Shown: positions 54,673 to 64,000 of the stretch, piece by piece | Layout of the letters: every line of letters begins with the position of its first letter | Position numbering within the stretch: the stretch's first letter is position 1 | DNA from: Shewanella sp. NFH-SH190041 | GTDB lineage: Bacteria; Pseudomonadota; Gammaproteobacteria; Enterobacterales; Shewanellaceae | NCBI RefSeq assembly: GCF_024363255.1 | Contig: NZ_AP026070.1 | Coordinates: 3,472,001-3,536,000, forward strand | Length of the DNA: 64,000 bases | Direction: 5' to 3' | Notes under the pieces: model-generated | Databases searched by the model: none | Told to the model about the DNA's origin: nothing | The model's input: the letters and a program-made list of their open reading frames with translations, nothing else | Position numbers and translations under genes: made by a program

Positions 54673-54911
54673 GAGGGACTGATGATTGTCTAGCGCTAGC
54701 AAGTCAACCAATCAGTTGCCGCTAAAGCGGCTAGCCTGTGACACACTGCGCCGATTCATCCTTGAACCATCCGGAGCACCTGTGGTTACCAAATAGCGAC
54801 CTAAAACAGGTTGGAAGCTTCCGGGGATAAAGCGGTTTAAAACCGTTTATCGAGCAGTGTTATATCCCAGACCATCTACGGGAACACTGACTATATAACA
54901 ACTTATTAACC

Positions 54912-55127
54912 TGTGCATAACCGTGTGGGTAAAACTGTACAAAAGTATGAATAAAATACAAATAAACAGAGTTAAAGCACTGTTTCAAATAAAGTAAATA
55001 TTTACAATTCTCATTCAGCAAGTGTTAAATCCATTATTCACACGTTTTTTACCCCTGTAATTTGTAAGCCGATTTTTCTGCTGTGATGCAAAATCTGACC
55101 GCAGGATCGACTGATCGCAGATCGATC
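54912..55127. other. DnaA-box and GATC cluster in a convergent gap
   Basis: Perfect TTATNCACA boxes lie at 54912-54920 (minus, TTATGCACA) and 55034-55042 (plus, TTATTCACA), with a one-mismatch box at 54924-54932. An AT-rich stretch lies between them (about 54940-55010). Four GATC sites follow at 55105, 55113, 55120 and 55124. The 696-base gap holds no gene. The arrangement recalls replication-control loci, but the true oriC neighbours are absent. Confidence 0.35.
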
Positions 55128-55147
55128 CCAATACCGAGGTCATAGAC

Positions 55148-55948
55148 TCACAGATCCAAGTGCAAACCGCATTCCCGAGTCATGCCATTAAAGCGGGTCT
55201 GCTCTTCAGTCATGCCACTGCTAAGTGGCGCACTGGAATGCCAATCCCCCACAGAAACATAACCTTCTTGCCACAGGGGATGATAAGGCAAATGATGCTG
55301 CTGCAAATATTGATGTACCCGACGGTTATCCCAGTCGATAACCGGCAGCAATTTAAACCGGCCGGCTTTTAATGCCAACACAGGCAAACTACTCCGGCTA
55401 TCGGCCTGACTGCGCCTTAACCCGGCAAACCAACACCCAGCATTATGTTCAGCCAATGCTCTGGCCATAGGTTCCACTTTGTTAAGTTGATTGTAACGCC
55501 GCAGCCCTGCTTCTCCCTGCTGCCAAAGCTGACCATACTTTGCCTCCTGCCAAGCCGGACTCAACTTGGCCCGATATATCTGCAGATTGAGTGACAGTTG
55601 CTGGGTTAACTGATCGATAAAACGATAGGTTTCAGGAAACAGATAGCCAGTATCTGTTAACAATATCGGGATATCAGGCAATTGCCGACTCACTAGATGC
55701 AGCATCAGCGCCGCCTGAATACCAAAACTGGATGACAATACATGATGTCCCGGCAAGGTTTGCAGCGCCCAACTCACCCTTTGTTGCGCAGTCAAAGGCT
55801 GCAACCACTGATTCAGATCCGCTATCAGAGATTGATCGTCCCGCTTTGCGGCTTGTACTAACTCATCGGCCGACACCGGACTAGTAGGAAAAGTAACAGG
55901 CACCGCCAACCGATTGGTAGAGTTGGGATTTGAGTGAATGTCAGTCAT
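55148..55948 (-). CDS. cysH: Phosphoadenosine phosphosulfate reductase
   Basis: This 266-residue cytosolic enzyme reduces PAPS to sulfite using thioredoxin. It has the PP-loop-like [32 protein letters not shown], and the C-terminal catalytic ECGLH. The ATG at 55948 (MTDIHSN) lies within the last bases of cysI (8-base overlap), so translation is coupled. It is the last gene of cysJ-cysI-cysH. Its substrate comes from the cysDNC genes in this window. Confidence 0.95.
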   Translation of the reverse strand: MTDIHSNPNSTNRLAVPVTFPTSPVSADELVQAAKRDDQSLIADLNQWLQPLTAQQRVSWALQTLPGHHVLSSSFGIQAALMLHLVSRQLPDIPILLTDTGYLFPETYRFIDQLTQQLSLNLQIYRAKLSPAWQEAKYGQLWQQGEAGLRRYNQLNKVEPMARALAEHNAGCWFAGLRRSQADSRSSLPVLALKAGRFKLLPVIDWDNRRVHQYLQQHHLPYHPLWQEGYVSVGDWHSSAPLSSGMTEEQTRFNGMTRECGLHLDL

Positions 55949-57632
55949 AAAAGTCCTCCGCAGCATTGATAACCGCTTTCACTCGGCCGACACGCACGCA
56001 GAAATCACCGATCCCCTCGCCATCAAGCCGTTCTGAGGCATAATCACGAAACAAGCTATCCAAAATGCTCAGTATCTCGGCCTCAGTCTGATTCTCCCGA
56101 TAACATTTATTTAGCCGGTCGCCATTAAAGCTTCCCCCTAAATACAGGTTGTAACGTCCAGGAGACTTACCCACCATACCGATTTCCGCCGCAAATGGCC
56201 GAGCGCACCCATTCGGACACCCCGTCATGCGGATCACCATGGGTTGCTGTGCAATATCATGCTGTTGTTGCAGCGCCTCGATCTGAGAAAGCAGTGACGG
56301 GAAATAGCGCTCTGCTTCCGCCATCGCGAGAGGACAAGTAGGCAATGCCACACAGGCAATGCCAAGGCCACGACTGGCACTGACCTGTCGCAGTAAACCG
56401 TATTGCTCTGCTAGCGCAGTAATTTTGGCTTTATCTTCAGCAGTAACCGAGCTGACAATTAAATTCTGATTTGCCGTCAGGCGAAACTCCCCCTGATGAC
56501 ACTTGGCTATTTCTCTCAGCCCCGTCTGTAACGGCTGGTCGGGCTGATCACTAATGCGTCCCCCTTCGATAAACAGGGTCAAATGCCATAATCCATCCGC
56601 CCCTTCATGCCAGCCGTAGCGATCTCCCCGATTGGTCAGCGTCACGGTCTTTGCTGGCTGAAACACGACATTAGCCCGGCGACTCACTTCTGCTTTTACC
56701 TTATCCAGCCCATGATCTTCCACTGTGTATTTCAACCGTGCTCGGCGACGGTTTTCCCGGTTACCCCAATCACGCTGCACTGTCATCACAGCTTTCACCG
56801 CGGCCATGGTGTCGGCCAGTGACACGAACCCCAACGGCTCAGCCAGACGGGGAAAGGTCTGATGATCGCCATGAGTACACCCCATGCCACCACCGATCAG
56901 CATATTAAAACCAATCAGCTGCTCCCCATCAGCAATCGCTATCAACCCCAGATCATTGGTGTAAACATCCACATCATTATCCGGCGGCACAGCAATGGCC
57001 ATTTTGAATTTACGTGGCAGGTAGGTCTCACCATAGATAGGTTCCTGCTCAGCCGCGGTATCCAGCAGAGTTTCACCGTCCAGCCAGATCTCCGCATAAG
57101 CACGGGTATGGGGCAACAATTCATCGGACAGCTGTTTAGCCCACTGCTGTACTTGGGTATGCAATATGGAAGCTTGGGGATTAGGACTACACATCACATT
57201 ACGGTTTACGTCACCACAGGCAGCAATGGAGTCGAGCGCTTGACGATCCAGCCCCTGGATCAAGGTTTTCAGATTGCGCTTGGCAATACCGTGATACTGG
57301 AATGTCTGTCGGCTGGTTAAGCGGATAGAGTGGGAATGGGTCAGCTCAGAAGCGATGCTATCTACCCCCAGCCATTGCGCTGTAGTACAAACGCCACCCG
57401 CCACTCGGGCCCGAAGCATAAAGGAGTAGAGCGGTTCAAGTTTCTGCTCTGCCCGCTCGCGGCGCAGATCCCTGTCATCCTGCTGATAAAAACCATGAAA
57501 TTTAATTAGCTGCTGATCTCCGGCGGCAAAAGCTCCGGTCACCTGAGTTGCCAGCCCTTCGGTAATGGTGCCGCGCAATAACCGGCTATCCCGCTTCAGG
57601 TATTCATTTTCTGCCAGTTTTTTTTCTGTCAT
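55941..57632 (-). CDS. cysI: Assimilatory sulfite reductase hemoprotein subunit
   Basis: This is the 563-residue siroheme and 4Fe-4S subunit of NADPH-sulfite reductase, which reduces sulfite to sulfide. The cluster and siroheme ligands are in [17 protein letters not shown] and [12 protein letters not shown]. It has the typical N-terminal [19 protein letters not shown] and ferredoxin-like repeat motifs. The siroheme precursor comes from cobA at 16699. It follows cysJ by 47 bases. Confidence 0.97.
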   Translation of the reverse strand: MTEKKLAENEYLKRDSRLLRGTITEGLATQVTGAFAAGDQQLIKFHGFYQQDDRDLRRERAEQKLEPLYSFMLRARVAGGVCTTAQWLGVDSIASELTHSHSIRLTSRQTFQYHGIAKRNLKTLIQGLDRQALDSIAACGDVNRNVMCSPNPQASILHTQVQQWAKQLSDELLPHTRAYAEIWLDGETLLDTAAEQEPIYGETYLPRKFKMAIAVPPDNDVDVYTNDLGLIAIADGEQLIGFNMLIGGGMGCTHGDHQTFPRLAEPLGFVSLADTMAAVKAVMTVQRDWGNRENRRRARLKYTVEDHGLDKVKAEVSRRANVVFQPAKTVTLTNRGDRYGWHEGADGLWHLTLFIEGGRISDQPDQPLQTGLREIAKCHQGEFRLTANQNLIVSSVTAEDKAKITALAEQYGLLRQVSASRGLGIACVALPTCPLAMAEAERYFPSLLSQIEALQQQHDIAQQPMVIRMTGCPNGCARPFAAEIGMVGKSPGRYNLYLGGSFNGDRLNKCYRENQTEAEILSILDSLFRDYASERLDGEGIGDFCVRVGRVKAVINAAEDFYD

Positions 57633-57679
57633 ATCGGTTCTCCGCCTATAGCGCCACAGTCCGGTGTGGGTTGATAGGC

Positions 57680-59611
57680 TTAGTAAACATCTTTCTGATA
57701 GCGCTGCTGCTGCCGTAACTGGTTCAAATACTCCGCAGCTCCAGCCTCATCCAGCCCGCCATACTCTGCGACCACATCCAGCAGTGCCCGGTGTACATCT
57801 TTGGCCATATTGCTGCCATCACCACAGATATACAGATGAGCGCCCTGCTCCAGCCACTGCCACAACAGCTCGCCTTGCTCTGCAATACAATGCTGTACAT
57901 AGCGCCGCGAGGGACCATCGCGGGAAAATGCCACATCTAAACGGGTTAACAGACCGGATTTAAGGTGTTGCTGCCACTCGGTCTGATAAAGAAAATCCTG
58001 CTCAAAATAGCGATTGCCGAAAAACAGCCAGTTTTTCCCCGTATCACCACGCACATCACGCTGCTGCATAAAGGCACGAAATGGTGCAACCCCGGTACCG
58101 GGGCCAATCATAATCACAGCGGTATCTGGCGAGGGGGGCAAACGGAAATAACGGTTAGCAACCAGGTACACCAACAGCTCAGTACCAGCATCCATCCGAC
58201 TCAGAAAACCAGATGCGCCACCAAAACGGGGAATGTCGGCATGTAAATCGGTTTTCAGAGCGACAGTGAGATGCACTTCATCACCCACATCATCTTGAGC
58301 GGAGGCGATAGAATACAGTCGTGGCGTAAGCGGCGGCAGCATATCTACCAGCTGCTGCGCCGAGATAGTTATCGGCCAACACCTGAGTAAATCTGCCAAT
58401 TGAAATTCACAGGCAAACTCCCGGATAGAATCGACCTCATCAAGCAGCGTGCTGAGGGTATTATCCGATTGTAATTCCGCCCACTGCTGCAATAATCCGG
58501 CTGACACTTGAGTCAGCTCACGCCGGGTGAGTAATGCCTGTTCAAGCGATATCGTCTCAACTTGCCCGTTATCATTATCCGGCGCTAAATTTCCCTTAGC
58601 TATGCTATCGGGTTCTGAGGGCATATCAGCTGTTATGGTGGCAGTATGTAATACGCCTTGATGTAGAGGTGCTACCTGCACAGGCGTCTCAGCGGCCAAT
58701 GATAACCCTGCGAGAATTTCGCCAACCAGCTCGTGACTATTGTGAAACCATACCCCTAAAGCATCACCGGGGTGGTATTGCAGCTGCTCGTCCGGCAAGG
58801 CGAGCTCAAGGTGATGTATGGCGCGCCCGGCGTCTCGCCCGGTAATAGGCTGATTAACCAGTACCTTAGCAATAATGGGGCGGTCTTTATTGACCGTCAT
58901 CGCCGCAGCTTGCGGCAACGCTGCGACGCCAAGCTCTCCGCCCAACCCCGCGCCCTCCCCAACCACATCGTTTGGCTGTAACGTCTGCAGCCTTGCCAAC
59001 AGACTGCGGCGCCAATCTGCTGCAAGCGCGCTGTAATCCACATCGCACTCCTGCAATGGCAACAATGGCTGAGCACCGAGTGCACTCAATTGCTGGTCAA
59101 ATTCACGCCCTGTCTGACAAAAATACTCATAACTGCTATCCCCCAGAGCTAACACTGCATATTGCAAGTCCGGCAACTGACCCGCTCGGGAAGAGTGCAG
59201 AAACTGATGGAGCGCCAACGCATCATCGGGAGGATCACCTTCACCATGAGTCGATACCACTACAGCCAAAAAGGCTACCTGTTTCAGGCGCCTGGGCTGA
59301 AAGTCTCCCATCGCGGATAAGCTCACCTGCCAACCGGCTTGTTTCGCCTCCTCAGCTAATTGTTCTGCCAATGCCTGGCCATTACCCGTTTGGCTACCAT
59401 AAAGCACCGTCAGGATAGGGGATGATGTTACCGCGGGTGATTCCGTTGTTGACGTGCCCGCAGCTGTTGTGGCAACACTGGCTTGCCCGGCTAAATAGCC
59501 ACTAAGCCAGGTGAGCTGTTGTGACGACATATCGGCAGTCAACTGAGACAGCAATAATTGTTGTTTCTCAGAGAGAAGATGGGGAAAAGGTGAAGAAACG
59601 TTAAACGCCAT
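57680..59611 (-). CDS. cysJ: Assimilatory sulfite reductase flavoprotein subunit
   Basis: This is the 643-residue NADPH-dependent flavoprotein that feeds electrons to CysI. Domains in order are flavodoxin (VLYGSQTGNGQALAEQLAEE), a connecting domain, FAD (TPRLYSIASAQDD) and NADPH (IMIGPGTGVAPFRAFMQQRD). It ends with the usual QQRYQKDVY. It is about 45 residues longer than E. coli CysJ, with a low-complexity insertion (SEPDSIAKGNLAPDNDNG) in the connecting domain. It is the first gene of cysJIH and divergent from pntAA by 270 bases. Confidence 0.95.
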   Translation of the reverse strand: MAFNVSSPFPHLLSEKQQLLLSQLTADMSSQQLTWLSGYLAGQASVATTAAGTSTTESPAVTSSPILTVLYGSQTGNGQALAEQLAEEAKQAGWQVSLSAMGDFQPRRLKQVAFLAVVVSTHGEGDPPDDALALHQFLHSSRAGQLPDLQYAVLALGDSSYEYFCQTGREFDQQLSALGAQPLLPLQECDVDYSALAADWRRSLLARLQTLQPNDVVGEGAGLGGELGVAALPQAAAMTVNKDRPIIAKVLVNQPITGRDAGRAIHHLELALPDEQLQYHPGDALGVWFHNSHELVGEILAGLSLAAETPVQVAPLHQGVLHTATITADMPSEPDSIAKGNLAPDNDNGQVETISLEQALLTRRELTQVSAGLLQQWAELQSDNTLSTLLDEVDSIREFACEFQLADLLRCWPITISAQQLVDMLPPLTPRLYSIASAQDDVGDEVHLTVALKTDLHADIPRFGGASGFLSRMDAGTELLVYLVANRYFRLPPSPDTAVIMIGPGTGVAPFRAFMQQRDVRGDTGKNWLFFGNRYFEQDFLYQTEWQQHLKSGLLTRLDVAFSRDGPSRRYVQHCIAEQGELLWQWLEQGAHLYICGDGSNMAKDVHRALLDVVAEYGGLDEAGAAEYLNQLRQQQRYQKDVY

Positions 59612-59880
59612 GTGCTGTCATCCACAGAATATTCCTGTTGGCAGCATAGCTTTGTTAAATAAAGGCAAAAAAGAATAAAATAAAATTTTTTATTACTGTT
59701 TCGAATATGAGATGTTGCTTTTTTGCGCTACAAAAACGTGACCCAGTGCAAACTATTTATGCCTCACTGGTCAAAACCTGTCATGGACTCAGCCTTAAGG
59801 CTTGTTAAAAAAGAAAGACTTGCCACAATGTCAGTCTCTTCTGTGACGAAAGTCAATTTCCTGTAAGCGAGGTTTCCCCG

Positions 59881-61077
59881 TTGAAAATAGGTCTGCCCAA
59901 AGAGAATTTTAACCAAGATACCCGGGTTGCACTGATTCCGGCCAATATAACTAGGTTAATGAAAAAACCTGTCCAAGTCTTAGTGCAAAGTGGGGCCGGA
60001 GACGCCGCCGGATTTACCGATGATGATTATGCCAAGGCCGGGGCGACGATCGTTACCGACCGTGCCGCCCTGCTGCAGGAAGCGGATATTATCACCCTAG
60101 TTAATGCTAAAGAAAGCCAGCTGGAGGAGATAAAATCCCACGGCAAGCCTGGGCAAATTATCATAGGTATGATGGATCCTCTCACCAGTGCCGCTGAGCT
60201 AGCAAAACTGGCTGATGGCGGTCAAACCAGCATTGCCCTTGAACTGATTCCCCGTATTACCCGCGCCCAGAGCATGGATGTGCTCTCTTCCATGGCCACT
60301 ATCGCTGGCTATAAAGCCGTTATTCTGGCTGCCCACTACGCTCCCCGCCTATTCCCTATGATGATGACCGCAGCTGGCACCCTCAAACCGTGCCGGGCCT
60401 TTGTCATGGGCGTTGGGGTTGCAGGTTTGCAGGCCTGCGCGACAGCAAAACGCTTGGGCGCAGTTGTCGAGGCCTATGATATCCGCCCAGCAGCCCGGGA
60501 GCAGATTATTTCTGTGGGTGCTAAGCCGGTTGAGTTAGACATTGAAGCGGAAAACACTGAAACCAAAGGCGGCTATGCTGCTGAGCAGAGTGATGACTTT
60601 ATCCAGCGCCAACAACAGGCGATGGCCAATGTGCTGGCACAACAAGATGTGGTGATTACCACAGCGGCGATCCCTGGCCGTAAAGCCCCGGTACTGATCA
60701 CTAAAGCCATGGTGGATGCCATGAAACCTGGCACTGTGATTGTTGATTTAGCCGCAGAAACCGGTGGTAACTGTGAGCTGACCCAAGCCGGTGAAATCGT
60801 TGTGCACCAAGGCGTGACGATTTTAGGACCGAAAAATATTCCCGGCAGCGCCGCAACCCATGCGAGCCAGATGTATGGCACCAATGTGGAAAATCTGCTG
60901 AAACTGCTGCTGGATGCTGAAGGCAAATTGCAGTTAGATTTTGCCGACGAAATTATTAACGACACTGTGGTCACCCATCAGGGTGAGCTGGTCAATGCCC
61001 GCCTGCGAGAGCTGGCAGGTATGCCAGCCCTTAATCCGGCCCCCGTCACTGAGGACAGCGAGAAGGAGGCTGAATAA
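59881..61077 (+). CDS. pntAA: Proton-translocating NAD(P) transhydrogenase subunit alpha, part 1
   Basis: This is the 398-residue NAD(H)-binding domain I of transhydrogenase, which uses the proton gradient to move hydride from NADH to NADP. It has the substrate-binding segment RVALIPANITRLMKK, the nucleotide motif GVGVAGLQACATAKRLGAVV, and AAIPGRKAPVLIT. In E. coli this domain is fused to the first membrane segment; here it ends in a free charged tail, so PntA is split. The start is TTG with AGG upstream. The stop overlaps the next ATG (TAATG). Confidence 0.95.
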   Translation: MKIGLPKENFNQDTRVALIPANITRLMKKPVQVLVQSGAGDAAGFTDDDYAKAGATIVTDRAALLQEADIITLVNAKESQLEEIKSHGKPGQIIIGMMDPLTSAAELAKLADGGQTSIALELIPRITRAQSMDVLSSMATIAGYKAVILAAHYAPRLFPMMMTAAGTLKPCRAFVMGVGVAGLQACATAKRLGAVVEAYDIRPAAREQIISVGAKPVELDIEAENTETKGGYAAEQSDDFIQRQQQAMANVLAQQDVVITTAAIPGRKAPVLITKAMVDAMKPGTVIVDLAAETGGNCELTQAGEIVVHQGVTILGPKNIPGSAATHASQMYGTNVENLLKLLLDAEGKLQLDFADEIINDTVVTHQGELVNARLRELAGMPALNPAPVTEDSEKEAE

Positions 61078-61352
61078 TGGATCTGTTATTGTTACTGACC
61101 CTATTTGTGGTCGCGGTATTTTTAGGGGTTGAACTGATCACTAAGGTGCCCCCAACCCTTCATACCCCTTTGATGTCCGGCTCTAATGCGATTTCCGGTA
61201 TCTCCTTGGTCGGCGCCCTGTTGGCTGCCGGTAGCGGTGCTGGATGGTGGGTTAATGTACTGGGCTTTATCGCTGTGGTACTGGCAACCATCAACGTGGT
61301 CGGCGGTTACTTAGTAACCAATCGTATGCTTGCCATGTTTAAGAGGAAATAA
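61077..61352 (+). CDS. pntAB: NAD(P) transhydrogenase subunit alpha, part 2
   Basis: This is the 91-residue membrane part of PntA with three transmembrane segments (ITKVPPTLHTPLMSGSNAI in the family signature, then hydrophobic spans). It joins PntAA and PntB in the proton channel. The split into pntAA and pntAB is the arrangement known from several proteobacteria. The ATG overlaps the pntAA stop by one base, and pntB starts 6 bases later. Confidence 0.95.
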   Translation: MDLLLLLTLFVVAVFLGVELITKVPPTLHTPLMSGSNAISGISLVGALLAAGSGAGWWVNVLGFIAVVLATINVVGGYLVTNRMLAMFKRK

Positions 61353-61358
61353 GCCGAC

Positions 61359-62741
61359 ATGAGTACAACTATTATTTATCTTGCGTATTTGTTGGCTGCC
61401 AGCCTGTTTATTCTGGGTATCAAAGGCATGACCAAACCACGCACCGCAGTGCGAGGTAATCAATTATCCGCTATCGGTATGTTGATTGCGGTCGTTGTCA
61501 CCTTATTTGACCAACACATTCTCAGCTATGAGTGGATCTTGGCCGGTCTGGTTATCGGTGCCGTGATCGGCGGCGTAATGGCGGTTAAAATCCAAGTAAC
61601 CTCCATGCCACAGATGGTGGCATTGCTCAATGGTTTTGGCGGTGGCGCCTCTCTGTTTATCGCACTGGCTAACTTTGTTGATCCAGAGTCAGCAACGCAT
61701 GTGGTTGCTTTAATTTCTATCGCTGCCACCGTCTTAATTGGTGCCGTGACCCTGTCTGGCTCACTGATCGCCTTTGCCAAGCTGCAGGAACTTATGTCCG
61801 GTAATCCGATTCGGGTACCCGGCAACAAAGTGATTAACGCAGCGCTGCTGATCGCCGCGGTAGTTCTGAGTGTTCTGGTCGTCACTGAGCCTGCCAACCA
61901 TGACTATATCTATATTCTGGTTGCCGTTTCGCTGGCGCTGGGGATTTTCCTTGTCGTGCCCATTGGGGGCGCAGATATGCCTGTGGTCATCGCCTTGCTG
62001 AACTCCTATTCAGGTATTGCAGCTGCAACCACAGGTTTTATTACCGGTAACACAGTGCTGATCGTTTCAGGCTCTCTGGTGGGCGCATCCGGAATTATTC
62101 TGACCCAGATTATGTGTAAAGCGATGAACCGTTCACTAGTCAACGTACTGTTCGGGGTCATGGGTGAAGGTGGTGAAACCATTGATGCCGATGAAGTCTA
62201 TGCCGGAAAAGTTAAAGCATCTTCTCCAGAAGAAGTCGCTATGCTGCTGGAAACTGCAGAGCGAGTCGTGATCGTGCCCGGTTATGGTCTGGCGATGGCA
62301 CAAGCCCAACACGCGGTGCGGGATCTGGCTAACCTGCTGCAAGAACGTGGCGCAGAGGTAAAATACGCGATTCACCCTGTGGCAGGCCGTATGCCAGGCC
62401 ATATGAACGTGCTGCTCGCTGAAGCTGAAGTACCTTATGATCAGCTGGTTGAAATGGATGAAATCAACCCACAGTTTGAACAAACCGATGTGGCAATTGT
62501 GATTGGTGCCAACGATGTGACCAACCCAATGGCGCGGGAAGACAAAACCAGCCCTATTTATGGCATGCCTATTTTGAATGTGGATAAAGCCAGAACCGTG
62601 GTTGTGGTGAAGCGCTCTTTAAGCCCGGGCTTTGCCGGTTTGCCTAATCCGCTATTTGCCAAAGATAACACCCTGATGTTATTTGGCGATGGTAAAAAGG
62701 CCATTGTTGAACTAACTCAAAATCTGAAAGATGCTGACTAA
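61359..62741 (+). CDS. pntB: NAD(P) transhydrogenase subunit beta
   Basis: This is a 460-residue subunit with eight or nine N-terminal transmembrane segments and a C-terminal NADP(H)-binding domain III (VVIVPGYGLAMAQAQHAVRD, VAIVIGANDVTNP, and NPLFAKDNTLMLFGDGKKA near the end). With PntAA and PntAB it forms the complete enzyme. It ends in a terminator at 62757. The NADPH it supplies can serve CysJ, encoded divergently. Confidence 0.97.
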   Translation: MSTTIIYLAYLLAASLFILGIKGMTKPRTAVRGNQLSAIGMLIAVVVTLFDQHILSYEWILAGLVIGAVIGGVMAVKIQVTSMPQMVALLNGFGGGASLFIALANFVDPESATHVVALISIAATVLIGAVTLSGSLIAFAKLQELMSGNPIRVPGNKVINAALLIAAVVLSVLVVTEPANHDYIYILVAVSLALGIFLVVPIGGADMPVVIALLNSYSGIAAATTGFITGNTVLIVSGSLVGASGIILTQIMCKAMNRSLVNVLFGVMGEGGETIDADEVYAGKVKASSPEEVAMLLETAERVVIVPGYGLAMAQAQHAVRDLANLLQERGAEVKYAIHPVAGRMPGHMNVLLAEAEVPYDQLVEMDEINPQFEQTDVAIVIGANDVTNPMAREDKTSPIYGMPILNVDKARTVVVVKRSLSPGFAGLPNPLFAKDNTLMLFGDGKKAIVELTQNLKDAD

Positions 62742-62756
62742 GCATCAATATTAATT

Positions 62757-62783
62757 AAAAGCCGGCTTGTTGCCGGCTTTTTT
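62757..62783 (+). terminator. Terminator of pntAA-AB-B
   Basis: AAAAGCCGGC (62757-62766) and GCCGGCTTTT (62772-62781) pair perfectly around a 5-base loop, with six T from 62778 to 62783. It lies 16 bases after the pntB stop. Confidence 0.93.
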
Positions 62784-62989
62784 ATTGTCTAAATCACCGT
62801 AAGTATCCAACTTGTACTCAAGTTCAATTCCTGCTTATATAGAAAGACAAAATCTATAATAAACATCACGTTGTATCTGTTTTAATTTCAAGCTACAGAT
62901 ATCCGTCAGGCTCTATTCGAGCAAGGGGCCAAAGCATAACACTGACAGTTAATCTATGATGGCCAGCGATGACTCAGGGAGGAGACACT

Positions 62990-63280
62990 ATGGCATTACT
63001 GATATCCCATCCACAACCGGCCAATATGATAGACAGGCGCGCGGCACCTGCTTATCCACCTGAACACTGGGCACATATGAATCTGGCGCAACAGTTTGCC
63101 TTTTACACCCTTACCAAATTGGGGTATCAATTATTGTTTGTGAGACAACAGATGACTGAATTGGCGATAGCCGTAGCCTGCCTAAATGAGCAACTGGCTA
63201 CCATAGATGCTGCCGGAGATATTCATTTTTCACCGGATATCAGGCTCAGAAGCAGAACTAATCAATCTATGCCCCTGTAA
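62990..63280 (+). CDS. Small hypothetical protein
   Basis: This is a 96-residue protein with no signal peptide. Its middle (AHMNLAQQFAFYTLTKLGYQLLFVRQ) is amphipathic, and the ends are polar. I do not recognise the family. GGAGGAG precedes the ATG at 62990, a strong ribosome site that supports the start. It overlaps the 3' end of the convergent peptidase-like gene by 51 bases (63230-63280), which is long for a convergent pair. Confidence 0.7.
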   Translation: MALLISHPQPANMIDRRAAPAYPPEHWAHMNLAQQFAFYTLTKLGYQLLFVRQQMTELAIAVACLNEQLATIDAAGDIHFSPDIRLRSRTNQSMPL

Positions 63281-64000
63281 CAAGGTGGTCGCCTTATGCG
63301 TCCCTATCAGCGCCGTGAACGTCGGCGCTAAGTACTGGCCAAGCGCTGGACGACGCCAGTATAAATATCCAGGTAAAGTCTGCATCATACCACTGCCAAA
63401 CAGCCGCTGAACCAAGTTGTTATACTCATCAAGCACAGGTTGTGACGGCAGTCCTTGTTCCCACATTTTCCCCGCTGTAAGCGGCTGGCGGCGGGAGACA
63501 AGCTGTAGTTCATGTAGCAAATCGGCAAAACTGTCTAGTTGTGCCAGATGCGCAATATCACCTCGTTGCAGCAACAAGTGCAGCACAGGCCCACTCCAAT
63601 GGCTGATATTGTCGCGGTCATTTATCAGCGCCAGATTGCGCCGATGCAGTTGCTGCCAAGCCAGGCTTGCATCTGAGCATAATGACAAACTGCGCCAAGC
63701 AGCAAACAGATCGGCTAAAGCTTCATGCTGATATAGGGATAACTGGCGCGGTAGTATCTGCCCCTGTAATCGAGTGACCTCAAGATGCCCTAACTCATGC
63801 CACAACGTCAGCAGCGGCTGAGATTTCAACGGTAAACGATAAACGCTGGCGCCAAGAATACTACTGAGTTCAAACGCAATCTGCTGGTGCTGATAAACAA
63901 TCACACCTGTTAGTTGTACTTGATCAGCAGGAGGCGATGAAGATGAAGGGGCGTAGGATTCGGGAAGCAAGAGCAACGCCATGGCGCCGCGCTGGCCTAA
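63230..64000 (-). CDS. Putative exported zinc metallopeptidase with HELGH (5' end outside or unclear)
   Basis: The frame has no stop up to the window edge, so the true start may lie beyond 64000. A possible ATG at 63982 lacks a ribosome site, and the residues around it (AMALLLLPESYA) look like the end of a signal peptide. The motif LWHELGHLEVTRL gives a zinc-binding HExxH, and a later HEALADLFAAW supplies a plausible third ligand. That suggests a zincin-type peptidase, but I cannot name the family. The 3' end overlaps the 62990 gene. Confidence 0.6.
   Translation of the reverse strand, partial: LGQRGAMALLLLPESYAPSSSSPPADQVQLTGVIVYQHQQIAFELSSILGASVYRLPLKSQPLLTLWHELGHLEVTRLQGQILPRQLSLYQHEALADLFAAWRSLSLCSDASLAWQQLHRRNLALINDRDNISHWSGPVLHLLLQRGDIAHLAQLDSFADLLHELQLVSRRQPLTAGKMWEQGLPSQPVLDEYNNLVQRLFGSGMMQTLPGYLYWRRPALGQYLAPTFTALIGTHKATTLLQGHRLISSASEPDIR

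Noticed and set aside
54484..54711. 75-residue minus-strand frame after the ABC exporter
   Set aside because: It crosses the strong GC hairpin, has no ribosome site and resembles no protein family.
54452..55147. True chromosomal origin (oriC)
   Set aside because: DnaA boxes and GATC sites are present, but the usual oriC neighbours (mnmG, mioC, dnaA, rpmH) are absent and only two boxes are perfect.
59612..59880. CysB or FNR sites between cysJ and pntAA
   Set aside because: The gap is AT-rich and control is expected, but no motif close enough to a known consensus could be identified by eye.

Overview
The window looks like a chromosomal segment of a gammaproteobacterium, most likely Shewanella or a close relative. 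The evidence is gene content and order: lptD-surA-pdxA-rsmA-apaG-apaH beside amgK-murU-djlA, a cysDN operon carrying its own SLC13 permease ahead of cysC, cysJIH beside a split pntAA-pntAB-pntB, and families that I know mainly from Shewanella and Vibrio (TIGR03899, DUF2956, DUF3144). Most of the window is core genome. I saw no tRNA, rRNA, CRISPR array, complete insertion sequence or prophage.

Layout. 1-4.5 kb: 5' part of prfC (its end lies outside), an AT-rich patch with an orphan gene and a possible gene remnant, then a DUF1289 protein, a lipoprotein, a SRPBCC protein and a purine phosphoribosyltransferase. 5-8 kb: lrgAB with a divergent LysR regulator, then nfsB. 8-11.5 kb: dsbA, a b-type cytochrome-like membrane protein overlapping hemG, and a TIGR03899 gene. 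11.5-17.6 kb: sulfate activation (cysD, cysN, SLC13 permease, cysC) and cobA for siroheme. 17.8-26.9 kb: pldA, an S41-like protein, a large exported protein, and many small accessory or decayed genes. 27-28.3 kb: an adenine deaminase gene behind a purine riboswitch. 28.4-33.4 kb: usp, a SpoIIAA-like protein, a TetR-controlled aldehyde dehydrogenase, MAPEG and an outer membrane protein. 33.7-36.8 kb: guaC and an FMN glutamate-synthase-like enzyme. 36.9-46.4 kb: djlA, murU, amgK and the divergent lptD operon. 46.5-50.3 kb: folA, obgE, rpmA, rplU and divergent ispB. 50.4-55 kb: a tiny predicted membrane protein, a lone pilin, ung and an ABC exporter. 55.1-62.8 kb: cysJIH and pntAA-AB-B. The window ends with a small hypothetical gene overlapping a putative zinc peptidase.

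How the genes work together. CysD/N/C activate sulfate to PAPS; CysH and CysJI reduce it to sulfide; CobA supplies the siroheme precursor that CysI needs, and PntAB can supply the NADPH that CysJ uses. Purine salvage appears three times: a phosphoribosyltransferase, GMP reductase and adenine deaminase.

The best single observation is a complete purine aptamer on the minus strand upstream of the deaminase gene. It has the specificity base of adenine-binding riboswitches, and its closing helix is mutually exclusive with an intrinsic terminator. A promoter-like sequence places the transcript start at the first base of the aptamer. It reads as an adenine-activated antitermination switch. Other leads are a promoter feeding straight into a terminator hairpin before guaC, a 64-base near-perfect palindrome, small terminal-inverted-repeat elements, and several reduced or decayed proteins.
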